Assembly (NCBI GenBank): GCA_002423585.1
Contig: DIWS01000013.1
Span: 1-64,000 of the forward strand
Direction: 5' to 3'
DNA: 64,000 bases
DNA from: Actinobacteria bacterium UBA6100
Lineage (GTDB): Bacteria; Actinomycetota; Coriobacteriia; Anaerosomatales; Anaerosomataceae
Of this stretch, positions 31,079-41,137 are shown one piece after another. The notes under the pieces are model-generated. The model made no database searches. It was not told where the DNA came from and saw only the letters and a list, made by a program, of their open reading frames with translations. Both the position numbers and the translations under genes were made by a program. How positions within the stretch are numbered: the stretch's first letter is position 1; each line of letters opens with the position of its first letter.

Positions 31079-33712
31079 ATGCCCGAGCGCACGCTCGCCG
31101 TCATCGACGGCAACAGCCTTCTGCATCGCGCGTTCCATGGGCTGCCGCCGAGCATGACCGCCCCGGACGGGCGTCCCACCAACGCGGTCTTCGGCTTCAT
31201 GTCGATGCTCTTCAAGATGGTGGCCGACCTCAGGCCCGACGGCGTGATCGTCGCCTTCGACCGCGGCAAGCCCGCGTTCCGCACCGAGGCACTCGCGCAG
31301 TACAAGATCCAGCGTCCGCCGACGGACCCGGATCTCAAGACGCAGTTCCCGATGATCAAGGACCTGCTCGGCGCGCTCGCCATCCCGATCGTGGAGGCCG
31401 AGGGATGGGAGGGCGACGATATCCTGGGCACGCTCTCGGCGCGCGGTTCTGCCGAGGGTATTCGCGTGCTGCTCGTGACCGGTGACAAGGACGCCCTGCA
31501 GCTCGTGGACGAGAACGTGCGCGTGGTGAGCACGAAGAAGGGCATCACGGACATCGTGGTCTACGACAGCGACGCGGTCGTCGAGCGCTACGGTGTGACA
31601 CCCGGGCAGGTGGCCGACTTCCTCGGCCTCAAGGGCGACACCTCGGACAACATCCCCGGCATCCCCGGTGTGGGGGAGAAGACGGCCGCCAAACTGCTGC
31701 AGCAGTACGGCACGCTGGATGCGGTGCTCGAGCATGCGGCCGAGATCCCCGGCAAGCTCGGCGAGAACATCCGCGGGAACACGGAGGCCGCACTCGCGAG
31801 CCGTGTGGTCGCGACCATCCGGTGCGACGTGCCCGTTGAGATCGATCTCGGCGGGGTGGAGTGGGGGGTGTGGGACGAGCACGCGGCACTCGGCGCACTC
31901 ACCGACCTCGCGATGACGTCGCTCATCCCGCGCATCAGGGCGTCGCGTCCGGTGGAGTCAGAGACAGAGCCTGCATTCGAGGAGCCGGTCTCACAGTGGC
32001 GGATCCTGGCCGATGCCGAGGTGCCCGGCTGGGTCGAACGGCTCGTGACCACGACCACTGAGAACTTCGTGGGGGTCGCGGCGGGCTCGGGGGCGGCGGA
32101 GTGTCTGTTCGAGGAGGAGCGGGCTCTGGCGCTCGCGTACGACGGAGCCACGGTCGTGCTCACCGGTGCCTCGGCCGACAACGCCTGGGACGCCGCGCTG
32201 CTTGCATGCCTGGTGAGCGCGGGCGACACGAAGGCGCTGATCGAGGGTGCGTGCCCGCCGGGCTTGAGCGTGACACCGGCTGTGGGTTCGACCGAGGGCG
32301 TGGACGTCGCGCGCCTCTTCGACTGCGGCATTGCCGCATATCTGCTCGCGGCGAACCGCTCCGACTTCGGCATCGCGTCGGTGGCAGCCGAGCACCTCGG
32401 CCGGTCGCTCGAGCCCGGGGACCTGGCTGCGGAGGCGCAGGCGGCGGCGGAGCTGGCTCCCGTGCTGCGCGAGAAGCTCGAGGCGTGGGGTGCCACCCGA
32501 TGCTTCGACGAGATCGAGATGCCGCTCGTGCCGGTGCTCGTGCGCATGGAGGAACTCGGGGTCGGCCTCGATCGTGCGGTCCTCGACGCGATCTCGGCCG
32601 AGACGCACGCCGAGATCGACACGCTGACGTCCGAGATCCACGAGCTTGCCGGCTGCGAGTTCATTATCGACTCGCCCAAGCAGCTCGGCGAGGTGCTCTT
32701 CGACAAGCTGCAGCTTCCCACCCAGAAGAAGACGAAGACCGGGTACTCCACCGACGCGAGCGTGCTCGCCGCACTCGCGCCGCTCCATCCGATCGCGGAG
32801 AAGATCGTGGCGTACCGCGAGCTCACCAAGCTGACGAGCACGTACATCGACGCGTTGCCACGGCTTCTCGGCGAGGACGGACGACTGCACACCACCTTCA
32901 ACCAGACGGTGGCCGCCACCGGGCGCCTCTCGTCATCGAGTCCCAATCTCCAGAACATCCCGGTCCGCACCGATCTTGGCCGCCGCATCCGTGCGGCTTT
33001 CGTCCCGGCGCGCGCGGGCGACCTCATGGTCGGCGCGGACTACTCGCAGATCGAGCTGCGAGTGCTCGCACACCTGTCGGGGGACGAGGGCCTGATCGAG
33101 GCGTTCACTTCGGGTGCGGACTTCCATGCGGCCACCGCGTCGCGCGTGTTCGGGGTGCCCGCCGGGTCGGTCGACGCCGAGATGCGCCGCAAGGCCAAGG
33201 CGGTCAACTTCGGCATCGTCTACGGGATTTCGGCGCACGGTCTGGGCGACTCACTCGGCATCGGCTACGGTGAGGCGCAGGCTACGATCGACCGCTACTT
33301 CGCAGCGTATCCGCGTGTGCGCGCCTATCTCGACGACACGATCGCCGAGGCGCACCGATGGGGCTATGCCGAGACGCTCTACGGGCGACGCCGCCCGATC
33401 CCCGAGCTTCGGGGCAGCAACTACAACCTGCGGTCGTTCGGCGAGCGCACGGCGATGAACCACCCGATGCAGGGCACGGCGGCGGACCTGATGAAGCTCG
33501 CGATGATCGAGGTCGACCGCCGGCTGCGTGACGAGCGCTTTGAGGCGCGCATGGTGCTGCAGGTGCACGATGAACTCGTCTTCGAGGCGCCGCCGGCTGA
33601 GCTCGAACGGCTCTCGGCGATGGTCCGGGGAGCGATGGCGGGCGTGGCCGGGCTGCGCGTGCCACTCGAGGTGAGCGTGGGGTCGGGGCCGAACTGGGCG
33701 CAGGCGAAGTAG
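31079..33712 (+). CDS. polA: DNA polymerase I
   Basis: 877 residues. The N-terminal 5'-3' exonuclease domain (IDGNSLLHRAFHGLPP, DDILGTL, TGDKDALQL, GLKGDTSDNIPGIPGVGEKTA) and C-terminal polymerase domain (motif A DYSQIELRVLAHLSGD, O-helix RRKAKAVNFGIVYG, motif C QVHDELVFE) are complete. In the central 3'-5' exonuclease region the acidic DxE motif is missing (FVGVAAGSG stands there), so proofreading is predicted to be absent, as in many Gram-positive PolA proteins. ATG 31079 has GAAAGG upstream. Confidence 0.95.
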   Translation: MPERTLAVIDGNSLLHRAFHGLPPSMTAPDGRPTNAVFGFMSMLFKMVADLRPDGVIVAFDRGKPAFRTEALAQYKIQRPPTDPDLKTQFPMIKDLLGALAIPIVEAEGWEGDDILGTLSARGSAEGIRVLLVTGDKDALQLVDENVRVVSTKKGITDIVVYDSDAVVERYGVTPGQVADFLGLKGDTSDNIPGIPGVGEKTAAKLLQQYGTLDAVLEHAAEIPGKLGENIRGNTEAALASRVVATIRCDVPVEIDLGGVEWGVWDEHAALGALTDLAMTSLIPRIRASRPVESETEPAFEEPVSQWRILADAEVPGWVERLVTTTTENFVGVAAGSGAAECLFEEERALALAYDGATVVLTGASADNAWDAALLACLVSAGDTKALIEGACPPGLSVTPAVGSTEGVDVARLFDCGIAAYLLAANRSDFGIASVAAEHLGRSLEPGDLAAEAQAAAELAPVLREKLEAWGATRCFDEIEMPLVPVLVRMEELGVGLDRAVLDAISAETHAEIDTLTSEIHELAGCEFIIDSPKQLGEVLFDKLQLPTQKKTKTGYSTDASVLAALAPLHPIAEKIVAYRELTKLTSTYIDALPRLLGEDGRLHTTFNQTVAATGRLSSSSPNLQNIPVRTDLGRRIRAAFVPARAGDLMVGADYSQIELRVLAHLSGDEGLIEAFTSGADFHAATASRVFGVPAGSVDAEMRRKAKAVNFGIVYGISAHGLGDSLGIGYGEAQATIDRYFAAYPRVRAYLDDTIAEAHRWGYAETLYGRRRPIPELRGSNYNLRSFGERTAMNHPMQGTAADLMKLAMIEVDRRLRDERFEARMVLQVHDELVFEAPPAELERLSAMVRGAMAGVAGLRVPLEVSVGSGPNWAQAK

Positions 33713-33929
33713 CGACCATCTTTCGGCGTCATGGATCGCGTCGGCCGTGCGGGGCGCCTTGGCCCTTCGGCTATCCAACACACGGCTCCGGGTGGTATCA
33801 TCCTGGGGCTTCCGCGCGCCCGCGCGGAGGCGAACAGTCCTGTAGGCCCCCGAGAGCATGACCGACCGGACAGCAAGCGACCGAGACGTTGGCACCCGGG
33901 GCCCCCGAAGCACGAAAGGGGCCACCACA

Positions 33930-35300
33930 GTGGTAGACGAGAACGACAGCTACATCGAGCACGACGAGCACGAGTACACCGACGAGGAGATGCACGCTCT
34001 CATCGACGGCACCATCACCGACTTCGACGACGGTGACCTGGTGACCGGTACCGTGGTCCAGGTCGAGCGGGACGAGGTCCTCCTCGACATCGGCTACAAG
34101 TCTGAAGGCGTCATCCCGGCACGCGAGCTCTCGATCCGCAAGGACGCCAATCCCGCGGACATCGTGAGCCTCGGCGACGAGATCGAGGCCCTTGTCCTCC
34201 AGAAGGAAGACAAGGACGGCCGCCTGATCCTCTCCAAGAAGCGCGCCGCTTACGAGCGCGCCTGGAACGATATCGAGAAGAAGTTCGAAGCTGGCGAGAC
34301 CGTCGAGGGCGAGGTCATCGAGGTCGTCAAGGGTGGTCTCATCCTGGACATCGGACTGCGCGGCTTCCTGCCCGCCTCACTCGTCGACCTTCGCCGCGTG
34401 AAGGACCTCCACATGTTCCTCGGCGACCGTCTCGAGTCGCGTGTCATCGAGATGGACCGCAACCGCAACAACGTCGTGCTCTCCCGCCGCGTGGTGCTCG
34501 AAGAGGACCGCAAGCAGGAGCGCCAGGACATCCTCAACAAGCTGGTCAAGGGCATGATCCTGCCGGGTACCGTCTCCTCGATCGTCGACTTCGGCGCGTT
34601 CGTCGACCTCGGCGGCATCGACGGACTCGTGCACATCTCCGAGCTCAGCTGGAGCCACGTGAACCACCCGTCCGAGGTCGTTGCCGTGGGTGACAAGGTC
34701 GAGGTCCAGGTGCTCGACGTGGACATGAGCCGCGAGCGCATCTCCCTCGGCCTCAAGCAGACCCAGGACGATCCGTGGAAGCAGCTCGTCAAGGAGTTCC
34801 AGATCGGCACGATCATGGACGGCAAGGTCACCAAGATCGTCCCGTTCGGCGCGTTCGTCGAGATCGGCGACAACGTCGAGGGCCTCGTGCACATCTCCGA
34901 GATGGCGCGCGGGCACGTCGAGAAGCCGGAAGACGTCGTGAACGTGGGCGACGAGATCAAGATCAAGATCATGGACGTCGACATGGATCGCCGCCGCATC
35001 TCGCTCTCCATCCGTGCCGCCAACGAGGAGCTCGGCCTGCCGGACGCGGTGCCGGACGACAGCGAGGATGCCGAAGAGGGCGCCGAAGGTGTCGAGGCTG
35101 TTGAAGCCGTCGAGGCCGAGGAAGTCGCCGAGACCGAGGACATCGCAGAGGTCGAAGCTGTCGAGGTCGCCGAGGCCGAGGAGGCCCCCGAGGCCGCCGA
35201 AGAGTCGGACGACGACGATGACGACGACGATGATGACGACGATGATGACGACGATGACGCTGACGAAGACGATGACGAGGAAGAGTCCAAGGAGGACTAG
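33930..35300 (+). CDS. rpsA: 30S ribosomal protein S1, with a 17-residue poly-Asp tail
   Basis: 456 residues. Four S1/OB-fold domains: GDLVTGTVVQVERDEVLLDIG, GETVEGEVIEVVKGGLILDIG, GMILPGTVSSIVDFGAFVDLG and GTIMDGKVTKIVPFGAFVEIG, each ending in an ISL/LSKK-type strand. It helps load structured mRNA on the ribosome. The C-terminal ~90 residues are an acidic Glu/Val/Ala tract followed by 17 consecutive Asp and a mixed D/E end, much longer than in usual S1. GTG 33930 is chosen because AAAGGGG lies 8 bases upstream and homology starts there. The 217-base leader (33713-33929) has a TATCAT at 33796-33801 as a possible -10. Confidence 0.92.
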   Translation: MVDENDSYIEHDEHEYTDEEMHALIDGTITDFDDGDLVTGTVVQVERDEVLLDIGYKSEGVIPARELSIRKDANPADIVSLGDEIEALVLQKEDKDGRLILSKKRAAYERAWNDIEKKFEAGETVEGEVIEVVKGGLILDIGLRGFLPASLVDLRRVKDLHMFLGDRLESRVIEMDRNRNNVVLSRRVVLEEDRKQERQDILNKLVKGMILPGTVSSIVDFGAFVDLGGIDGLVHISELSWSHVNHPSEVVAVGDKVEVQVLDVDMSRERISLGLKQTQDDPWKQLVKEFQIGTIMDGKVTKIVPFGAFVEIGDNVEGLVHISEMARGHVEKPEDVVNVGDEIKIKIMDVDMDRRRISLSIRAANEELGLPDAVPDDSEDAEEGAEGVEAVEAVEAEEVAETEDIAEVEAVEVAEAEEAPEAAEESDDDDDDDDDDDDDDDDDADEDDDEEESKED

Positions 35301-35329
35301 CCCGTCACACCGTCTCTGACGACACACCC

Positions 35330-35365
35330 GGGGCCGGACCTGCGCGCGAGTGCGGGTGCGGCCCC
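35330..35365 (+). terminator. Hairpin between rpsA and coaE
   Basis: GGGGCCG (35330-35336) pairs with CGGCCCC (35359-35365), and ACC/GGT inside extends the stem past one mismatch. No T-run follows. It could attenuate readthrough from rpsA into coaE-uvrB. Confidence 0.4.
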
Positions 35366-35384
35366 GAGCCATCTGGAGGTAACG

Positions 35385-35996
35385 ATGTACGTACTGGCAC
35401 TCACTGGCGGCCTCGGCTCGGGCAAGTCAACGGCCGCACAGGTCTTCGCCGAGCTCGGCGCAGTGGTGATCGACCTCGACGAGGTCGCGAAGGTGTTACT
35501 CGACGAGGCTCCTGCGGTCCGCGACCGGGTCGTGGGCGCGTTCGGTGACGCCATCGTCGGAGCCGATGGCCGCATCGATCGTGTGGCGCTCGCTGCGTCG
35601 GCGTTCGCATCGGATAGCGCGACGCAGCGCCTGAACGCGATCACCCACCCTGCCATTCTCGCAGCGGTCGCCGGCGCGCTGGATGCGCTTGCGCTCCAAG
35701 GCGAGCCTCCACGCATGGTGGTGCTCGTGGTTCCGCTGCTTGCCGAGTCGCCGCTGTTCCTCGAGCCGGTGGACGCAGTGCTCGCGATCTCGGCGAACGA
35801 GGAGACACGCATCGAGCGAGCGGTCGCGAGGGGCATGTCCCAGGAAGATGCCGAGCGCCGCATCGCGCGTCAGACCGGTGACGCCGAGCGTCGTGAGATC
35901 GCAGACTACGTGATCGAGAACGATGGCGACCGGGAGTCGTTCCGCGCCGATGTCAGGGCCTTCTGGGAGAATGAGATCATCTCGCGGGAGATATAG
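35385..35996 (+). CDS. coaE: Dephospho-CoA kinase
   Basis: 203 residues; last step of coenzyme A synthesis, phosphorylating the 3' hydroxyl of dephospho-CoA. Walker A GGLGSGKST at residues 8-16, DLDEVAKVLL next, NAITHPAI in the CoA domain and VVLVVPLLAES typical of the family. Strong GGAGG upstream. Nine bases separate it from uvrB, an arrangement also seen in other actinobacteria. Confidence 0.93.
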   Translation: MYVLALTGGLGSGKSTAAQVFAELGAVVIDLDEVAKVLLDEAPAVRDRVVGAFGDAIVGADGRIDRVALAASAFASDSATQRLNAITHPAILAAVAGALDALALQGEPPRMVVLVVPLLAESPLFLEPVDAVLAISANEETRIERAVARGMSQEDAERRIARQTGDAERREIADYVIENDGDRESFRADVRAFWENEIISREI

Positions 35997-36005
35997 GGGC
36001 GCACC

Positions 36006-38072
36006 ATGCGCGAGTTGAAGGTCGTATCCGAGTTCGAACCGGCGGGTGACCAGCCACAGGCTATCACCGGCTTGGCGGACGGCGTCCGCACCGGTCTGCG
36101 CGACCAGACGCTGCTCGGCGTCACAGGCTCGGGCAAGACGTTCACGATGGCCAAGCTCGTCGAGGCCGTGCAGAAGCCCACACTCATCCTTGCGCCGAAC
36201 AAGACGCTCGCCGCTCAGCTCTCGAGCGAGATTCGCGACACGATGCCCGATAACGCCGTCATGTACTTCGTCTCGTACTATGACTACTACCAGCCCGAGG
36301 CGTACGTCCCGACGACTGACACGTACATCGAGAAGGACGCGTCGATCAACGCCGAGGTTGAGAAGCTGCGGCACGCGGCCACAGCAGCGCTACTCTCGCG
36401 CAAGGACGTCGTGGTCGTCGCAAGCGTCTCGTGCATCTACGGCATCGGCTCGCCCGAAGACTACGCCGGCATGGCGGTCTTCCTGGCAGAGGCCGCAGCC
36501 TACGATCGCGATCGACTCATCCGGGACCTCATCGACATCAACTACGACCGCAACGACTACGAACTGGAGCGCGGCGCGTTCCGCGTGCGCGGTGACGTAC
36601 TCGACATCTTCCCGCCTTACGCCGACGTGCCGGTGCGCGTCGCATTCTTCGGCGACGAGATCGAGTCGATAACCGAGTTCGACCACGTGACCGGTGAGGT
36701 CGTGAACCGGTTCGATGCCACGCCGATCTGGCCGGCAACGCACTACGTCACGCCGAAGGAGAAGATGCAGGGCGCCATCGCCGCAATCCGCGAGGAGCTT
36801 CACGGGCGACTCGTGCAGCTTAACGCCGAGGGCAACCTGCTCGCGGCACAGCGGCTGGAGATGCGTACCAACTATGATCTCGAGATGCTCGAGGAGATGG
36901 GCTACTGCAACGGTATCGAGAACTACTCTCGCCACCTGGACGGCCGCAGCCCGGGTGAGCCTCCGCACACGCTCATCGACTACTTCGGCGACGACTTCCT
37001 GTGCATCATCGACGAGAGTCACGTGACGGTGCCGCAGCTGCACGGCATGTACGAGGGCGACCGCTCACGCAAGCTCACGTTGGTCGATCATGGCTTCCGT
37101 TTGCCGAGCGCGCTCGACAACCGGCCACTGAAGTTCGACGAGTTCAGGGCGCGCATCCCGCAGACCATATTCGTCTCGGCCACGCCCGGTGACTACGAGC
37201 TGCGCGTCAGCCAGCGGGTCGTCGAGCAGATCATTCGGCCCACCGGTCTGGTGGATCCCGCGATCGAGGTCCGGCCCACCCACGGCCAGATCGACGATCT
37301 GATGGGGGAGGTCCGGGAGCGTGCCGAGCGCAACGAGCGCACGCTGGTCACGACGCTTACCAAGAAGATGGCCGAGGACCTCGCGGACTACCTCTTCGAA
37401 CACGGTATCAAGGTGCGTTACATGCATTCGGACATCGCCACGCTCGAGCGCGTCGAGATCCTTCGAGACCTGCGGGCAGGTGTGATCGATTGCCTCGTGG
37501 GTATCAACCTGCTGCGTGAGGGCCTTGATCTGCCCGAGGTATCGCTCGTGGCGATCCTCGACGCGGACAAGGAAGGCTTCCTTCGCAACCACCGCTCGCT
37601 CATCCAGACGATCGGTCGGGCCGCGCGTAATGTTTCCGGCGAGGTCATCCTCTATGCGGACAAGGTCACCGATTCGATGCGCACCGCCATCGACGAGACC
37701 GACCGCCGCCGCGCGATCCAGGTGGCACACAACACGGAGCACGGCATCGAGCCACAGACCATCCGCAAGGCCATCCATGACATCGCGCAGTACGTCCGTG
37801 AGACGGAGGTCGGCCTCGAGCCGAGCGTGGACGTGGCCGCTGAGCTCGGCAGGCTGCCACGCGAGGAGTTGGCGCGCATCATCGCCTCGATGGAAGAGGA
37901 CATGCATGGCGCCGCCGAAGCGCTCGACTTCGAGAGCGCGGCGCGGTTGAGGGACCAGGTCGTGAAGCTCAAGGCCGAGATCGAGTCGACCACCTCCGAT
38001 GAGGTGCTCGCCAAGCTCAGACAGGGCGCTCGCAAGGGAAGCGCCCACGGAGTACGCAAGCGGAAGCGGTAG
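36006..38072 (+). CDS. uvrB: Excinuclease ABC subunit B
   Basis: 688 residues; damage-verification helicase of nucleotide excision repair. Starts with [14 protein letters not shown]; Walker [13 protein letters not shown]; beta-hairpin [27 protein letters not shown]; motifs V and [33 protein letters not shown] and [10 protein letters not shown]-terminal UVR motif [21 protein letters not shown]. Intact. No SOS box was found upstream, in contrast to uvrA at 63188. Confidence 0.96.
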   Translation: MRELKVVSEFEPAGDQPQAITGLADGVRTGLRDQTLLGVTGSGKTFTMAKLVEAVQKPTLILAPNKTLAAQLSSEIRDTMPDNAVMYFVSYYDYYQPEAYVPTTDTYIEKDASINAEVEKLRHAATAALLSRKDVVVVASVSCIYGIGSPEDYAGMAVFLAEAAAYDRDRLIRDLIDINYDRNDYELERGAFRVRGDVLDIFPPYADVPVRVAFFGDEIESITEFDHVTGEVVNRFDATPIWPATHYVTPKEKMQGAIAAIREELHGRLVQLNAEGNLLAAQRLEMRTNYDLEMLEEMGYCNGIENYSRHLDGRSPGEPPHTLIDYFGDDFLCIIDESHVTVPQLHGMYEGDRSRKLTLVDHGFRLPSALDNRPLKFDEFRARIPQTIFVSATPGDYELRVSQRVVEQIIRPTGLVDPAIEVRPTHGQIDDLMGEVRERAERNERTLVTTLTKKMAEDLADYLFEHGIKVRYMHSDIATLERVEILRDLRAGVIDCLVGINLLREGLDLPEVSLVAILDADKEGFLRNHRSLIQTIGRAARNVSGEVILYADKVTDSMRTAIDETDRRRAIQVAHNTEHGIEPQTIRKAIHDIAQYVRETEVGLEPSVDVAAELGRLPREELARIIASMEEDMHGAAEALDFESAARLRDQVVKLKAEIESTTSDEVLAKLRQGARKGSAHGVRKRKR

Positions 38073-38080
38073 CGCCGCTG

Positions 38081-40171
38081 TCAGTCCGTATCTGGAGCGG
38101 CCGGCAACCGGACCGTGAAGGTGGAGCCCTTGCCTGAAGCACTCAGCACTTCGACCGTTCCCCCGTGTCGTTCGACTGCTGCCCGCACGATGCTGAGACC
38201 GAGTCCCGCGCCGCCCGTTTGCCGGGAGCGCGCCTTGTCCACTCGATAGAAGCGCTCGAAGATCCTTTCAAGATCCTCGGAGGGGATCCCGTCACCATTG
38301 TCGTGAACCACTATCTCGATCCACTCCGCGCCCGGTTTGCGAACGTTACGCGCCTGCACTCTGATGGTTCCGCCTTCGTGAGTGTAGTACAGCGCGTTCT
38401 CCACCAGATTCTTCACCACCGCTCGCACGTCTGGTTCACTGCCGCGGATCAAGAGCCGTGGCTCAACATCGAGAGACAGTTCCTGCCTCCGCGATTCGGC
38501 CACCAGCTGCAGTCCCGTCACTTGCTCAGCCAGAAGGCGTGATACGTCAACGCGGTCGAGCTCAGCGTCGGCCGGGGTGCGCTCGACGGTGGACAGGGTT
38601 AGGAGCGAGTTCGTCATATGCACCAGTCGTCGTGTTTCGATCGAGAGTCGCTCGACGAAGCTTCGTGCACTATCGGGATCCTTGTCGAGCGCGCGGGGTA
38701 TCGTCTCAGCCAGCAGTGACAGACCGGTGAGTGGCGTTTGCAGTTCGTGAGCGGCATTGTCGATGAAGTCGCGTTGCATGCGCTCGGTCGCATGCCTTTC
38801 GGTCTCATCACGCAGAATCACGACTGCATGCGTCGATTGTGCATCCGTCTCGGTTAGAGGCACTACCTCAACGGCGAGTGTGCGGGAATCGGGTAGTGTC
38901 GCGGTCGAGAACGAGGACCCTCCGATCGAGCGTGCTTCGTCGATGAGCGTAGCCAGCGGGACCGAGGGGAGGACTTCGCGGACCCGTGCCTTGGCGAGGT
39001 GTCTAGCGTGGGGTTGCAGCATCCGTGACGCGGCCCGGTTGTACTGAAGAATGATTCCCGCGGCATCGAGCAGCAGCACCCCCTCGCTCATCGCCTCCAG
39101 CACGTGCGCCGCACGCTCCCGAGCTGCTGAGAGCTCGGCAGCTTGCGATGCGATCTCAGCCTCGGCGCGAGCTTGCTCGGTCACGTCGCGCAGAGTGATG
39201 AGTGTAGCCATTCTCTCGCCGTCTCCCTTGAGGAGAGGTGATGCGGTGATATCCACAACGCCGCCGTCGCCGTAGCTGGAGCGCACCGTCGGTCGCGGGC
39301 GGCCGATCGCCAACTGAGCGCGAAGCGATTCAATGGCCTCCAGCTGTGCGGGGAAGGCCTCTTCGGCTGTCCTTCCGAGGCATGCAGTGGGGCGAAGTAT
39401 GCGCATCGCTGCAGGGTTGATGTCAGCGACCCTATTCCGGGCATCGAAGACAACGATGCCATCGGCCATCTGCTCGATCAGCCGATCCCTCGCTACAGGG
39501 AGTACCTGGAAGAGCCCGAGCCGTGTCACGGCGAAGAACATCAGAAGACCCGAGATGGTGAACGTGAAGGGGACCGAGTTCACCCCGGCCAAGGGCTTCG
39601 CGCCAAGGACCTGCATTAGGAAGTGAGCAACCGGTAGCATAACCGCGACTATGATCACCGTCGTCTGCGTGCGATAGGGTTGCCCCTTTCCCAGCCTGGT
39701 GGCGAGCAGGCCCGCGCACAGCAGGTTCAGTGCGTAGGAGTACACGAGATTCAGCAGCAGAACGGGGCCACCGGCTGTCACCACCATGCCTGGCTCGGCA
39801 CCCCCCAGATACAGACCGTGCAGCGGCTCAGTGGCAGCCATGAGGATGATGAACAGCGGCTGGATGAGCAGGAGTCCGATGGTGCGCCTCGTAAGCCACT
39901 TGCCGTGTCCCGTGAAGTCAAGAACGAAGACCAGTGTGGCAGTCGGCGTGATCTGCAGGAACGCGAGGCGAACCACCAACCACGAGAACGACGGCTCGTG
40001 TGCCGTGAGGCTCCACTGAAGGGCGAATGCCCCCGACCACAGGAACTGCGCGAAACACAGGAGGGCGAGTCCCACGGCACCGGGCGCAGGCCTGCGTCGC
40101 CATGCCGCCGAGGCCACCAGCAGGCAGATAAGTGAGGATGTGGCGTACGCAACGGAGTAGACATCGATCAT
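38081..40171 (-). CDS. Membrane sensor histidine kinase (7TM-type sensor, PAS domains)
   Basis: 696 residues. The N-terminal ~225 residues hold seven hydrophobic segments of the 'histidine kinase N-terminal 7TM' type. PAS 1 (ARDRLIEQMADGIVVFDARNRVADIN) and PAS 2 (HVLEAMSEGVLLLDAAGIILQYN) follow. HisKA has the phospho-His in FIDNAAHELQTPLTGL, and HATPase has NLVENALYYT, DNGDGIP and GGAGLGLSIV. Start at ATG 40171, AAGGA upstream. It forms an operon with the response regulator gene at 40230-40946. Signal unknown. Confidence 0.88.
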   Translation of the reverse strand: MIDVYSVAYATSSLICLLVASAAWRRRPAPGAVGLALLCFAQFLWSGAFALQWSLTAHEPSFSWLVVRLAFLQITPTATLVFVLDFTGHGKWLTRRTIGLLLIQPLFIILMAATEPLHGLYLGGAEPGMVVTAGGPVLLLNLVYSYALNLLCAGLLATRLGKGQPYRTQTTVIIVAVMLPVAHFLMQVLGAKPLAGVNSVPFTFTISGLLMFFAVTRLGLFQVLPVARDRLIEQMADGIVVFDARNRVADINPAAMRILRPTACLGRTAEEAFPAQLEAIESLRAQLAIGRPRPTVRSSYGDGGVVDITASPLLKGDGERMATLITLRDVTEQARAEAEIASQAAELSAARERAAHVLEAMSEGVLLLDAAGIILQYNRAASRMLQPHARHLAKARVREVLPSVPLATLIDEARSIGGSSFSTATLPDSRTLAVEVVPLTETDAQSTHAVVILRDETERHATERMQRDFIDNAAHELQTPLTGLSLLAETIPRALDKDPDSARSFVERLSIETRRLVHMTNSLLTLSTVERTPADAELDRVDVSRLLAEQVTGLQLVAESRRQELSLDVEPRLLIRGSEPDVRAVVKNLVENALYYTHEGGTIRVQARNVRKPGAEWIEIVVHDNGDGIPSEDLERIFERFYRVDKARSRQTGGAGLGLSIVRAAVERHGGTVEVLSASGKGSTFTVRLPAAPDTD

Positions 40172-40229
40172 GGTCGTCAGTCCTTGCCCGACGGCGGACA
40201 AGCGATGTGTCGTGACCAAGAGTGTCTAC

Positions 40230-40946
40230 TCATGCTGACGGCACGTCGTTGTCACGGGGAACGGCGCGGTAGCCTACCCCGCGTACGTTGTCGATGCCGA
40301 CTGGCGCGGCTATCGACGCAAGTTTTGCGCGCACATGCCGTATGTGGACATCAAGCGTGCGCGAAGCGGGCGAGTACTGTTGGTGCCATACCCGGTTCGT
40401 GATCTCCTCGCGCCGGAACAGGTGACCGGGACGCGAGAGCAGCAGTTCGAGCAGGTCGTGCTCCTTGGGCTTGAGGCTGACCTCTCCGCCGTCAGCGCGC
40501 AGGGTGTGGGCGTCGCTGTCCAGACACAGGCCGGCGCACGTCATTGTGGAGGCGGTCTCCGACATGGGGTGGCTTCGCCGCAAGGTCGCTGCGATTCGTG
40601 CGAGTACCTCATCGAGATCGAACGGCTTCGTGATGTAGTCGTCAGCCCCGCTCTCGAAGCCACGCAGCATGGTCTCGCGCTCGGTCAGGGCCGTGAGCAT
40701 GATCATCGGCAGTCCCGGCTTCTTTCGTGCGATCTCCCGACACACCGCCATGCCGTCGAGCTCCGGCAGCATCAAGTCGATGAGCACGAGGTCGACGGAA
40801 CACCCCAGCGCCGCCTCGAGGCCCGCCTGTCCGTCGCGCCGTTGCATCACCTCGTAGCCGGCATGGCGAAGGTTGTAGGCCAGCAGTTCGGCGATCGTCG
40901 GATCGTCCTCGATGAGCAGGAGCCGTTTGCTGTCCAGTTCGATCAC
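40230..40946 (-). CDS. OmpR/PhoB-family response regulator
   Basis: 238 residues. The receiver has acidic pocket LLIEDDPTIAELL, phospho-acceptor Asp in LVLIDLMLPELDG, Thr in MLTAL and Lys in ITKPFDLDE. The winged-helix effector has VSLKPKEHDLLELLLSRPGHLFRREEITNRVW and SRTLDVHIRHVRAKL...VRGVGYRA. The start is uncertain; GTG 40946 begins just before the conserved core, and a GTG 13 codons upstream is also open. Partner of the adjacent kinase. The divergent large secreted protein may be a target. Confidence 0.85.
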   Translation of the reverse strand: MIELDSKRLLLIEDDPTIAELLAYNLRHAGYEVMQRRDGQAGLEAALGCSVDLVLIDLMLPELDGMAVCREIARKKPGLPMIMLTALTERETMLRGFESGADDYITKPFDLDEVLARIAATLRRSHPMSETASTMTCAGLCLDSDAHTLRADGGEVSLKPKEHDLLELLLSRPGHLFRREEITNRVWHQQYSPASRTLDVHIRHVRAKLASIAAPVGIDNVRGVGYRAVPRDNDVPSA

Positions 40947-41137
40947 CTCGCGACAAGCATACGGTCCGCAGCGCCCGGTCCGCACGGAATGTGCAGAAGT
41001 TTAACAGTGAATGGGCCGAGTGCTAACGCGAGCGCGTCGATGATAGCGACGATGGCAGTGACACGCCCTTTAGCGTGGCTCCGCACTCGGGCCTTCATAT
41101 GGAGAAGAGACCGCAACTATCGCAGGAGGTATGTGCC

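Noticed and set aside
34250..35290. Long Ser/Thr-rich reading frame antisense to rpsA
   Set aside because: It is the complement of the GAC/GAG-rich S1 gene; poly-Ser is the antisense of the poly-Asp tract.
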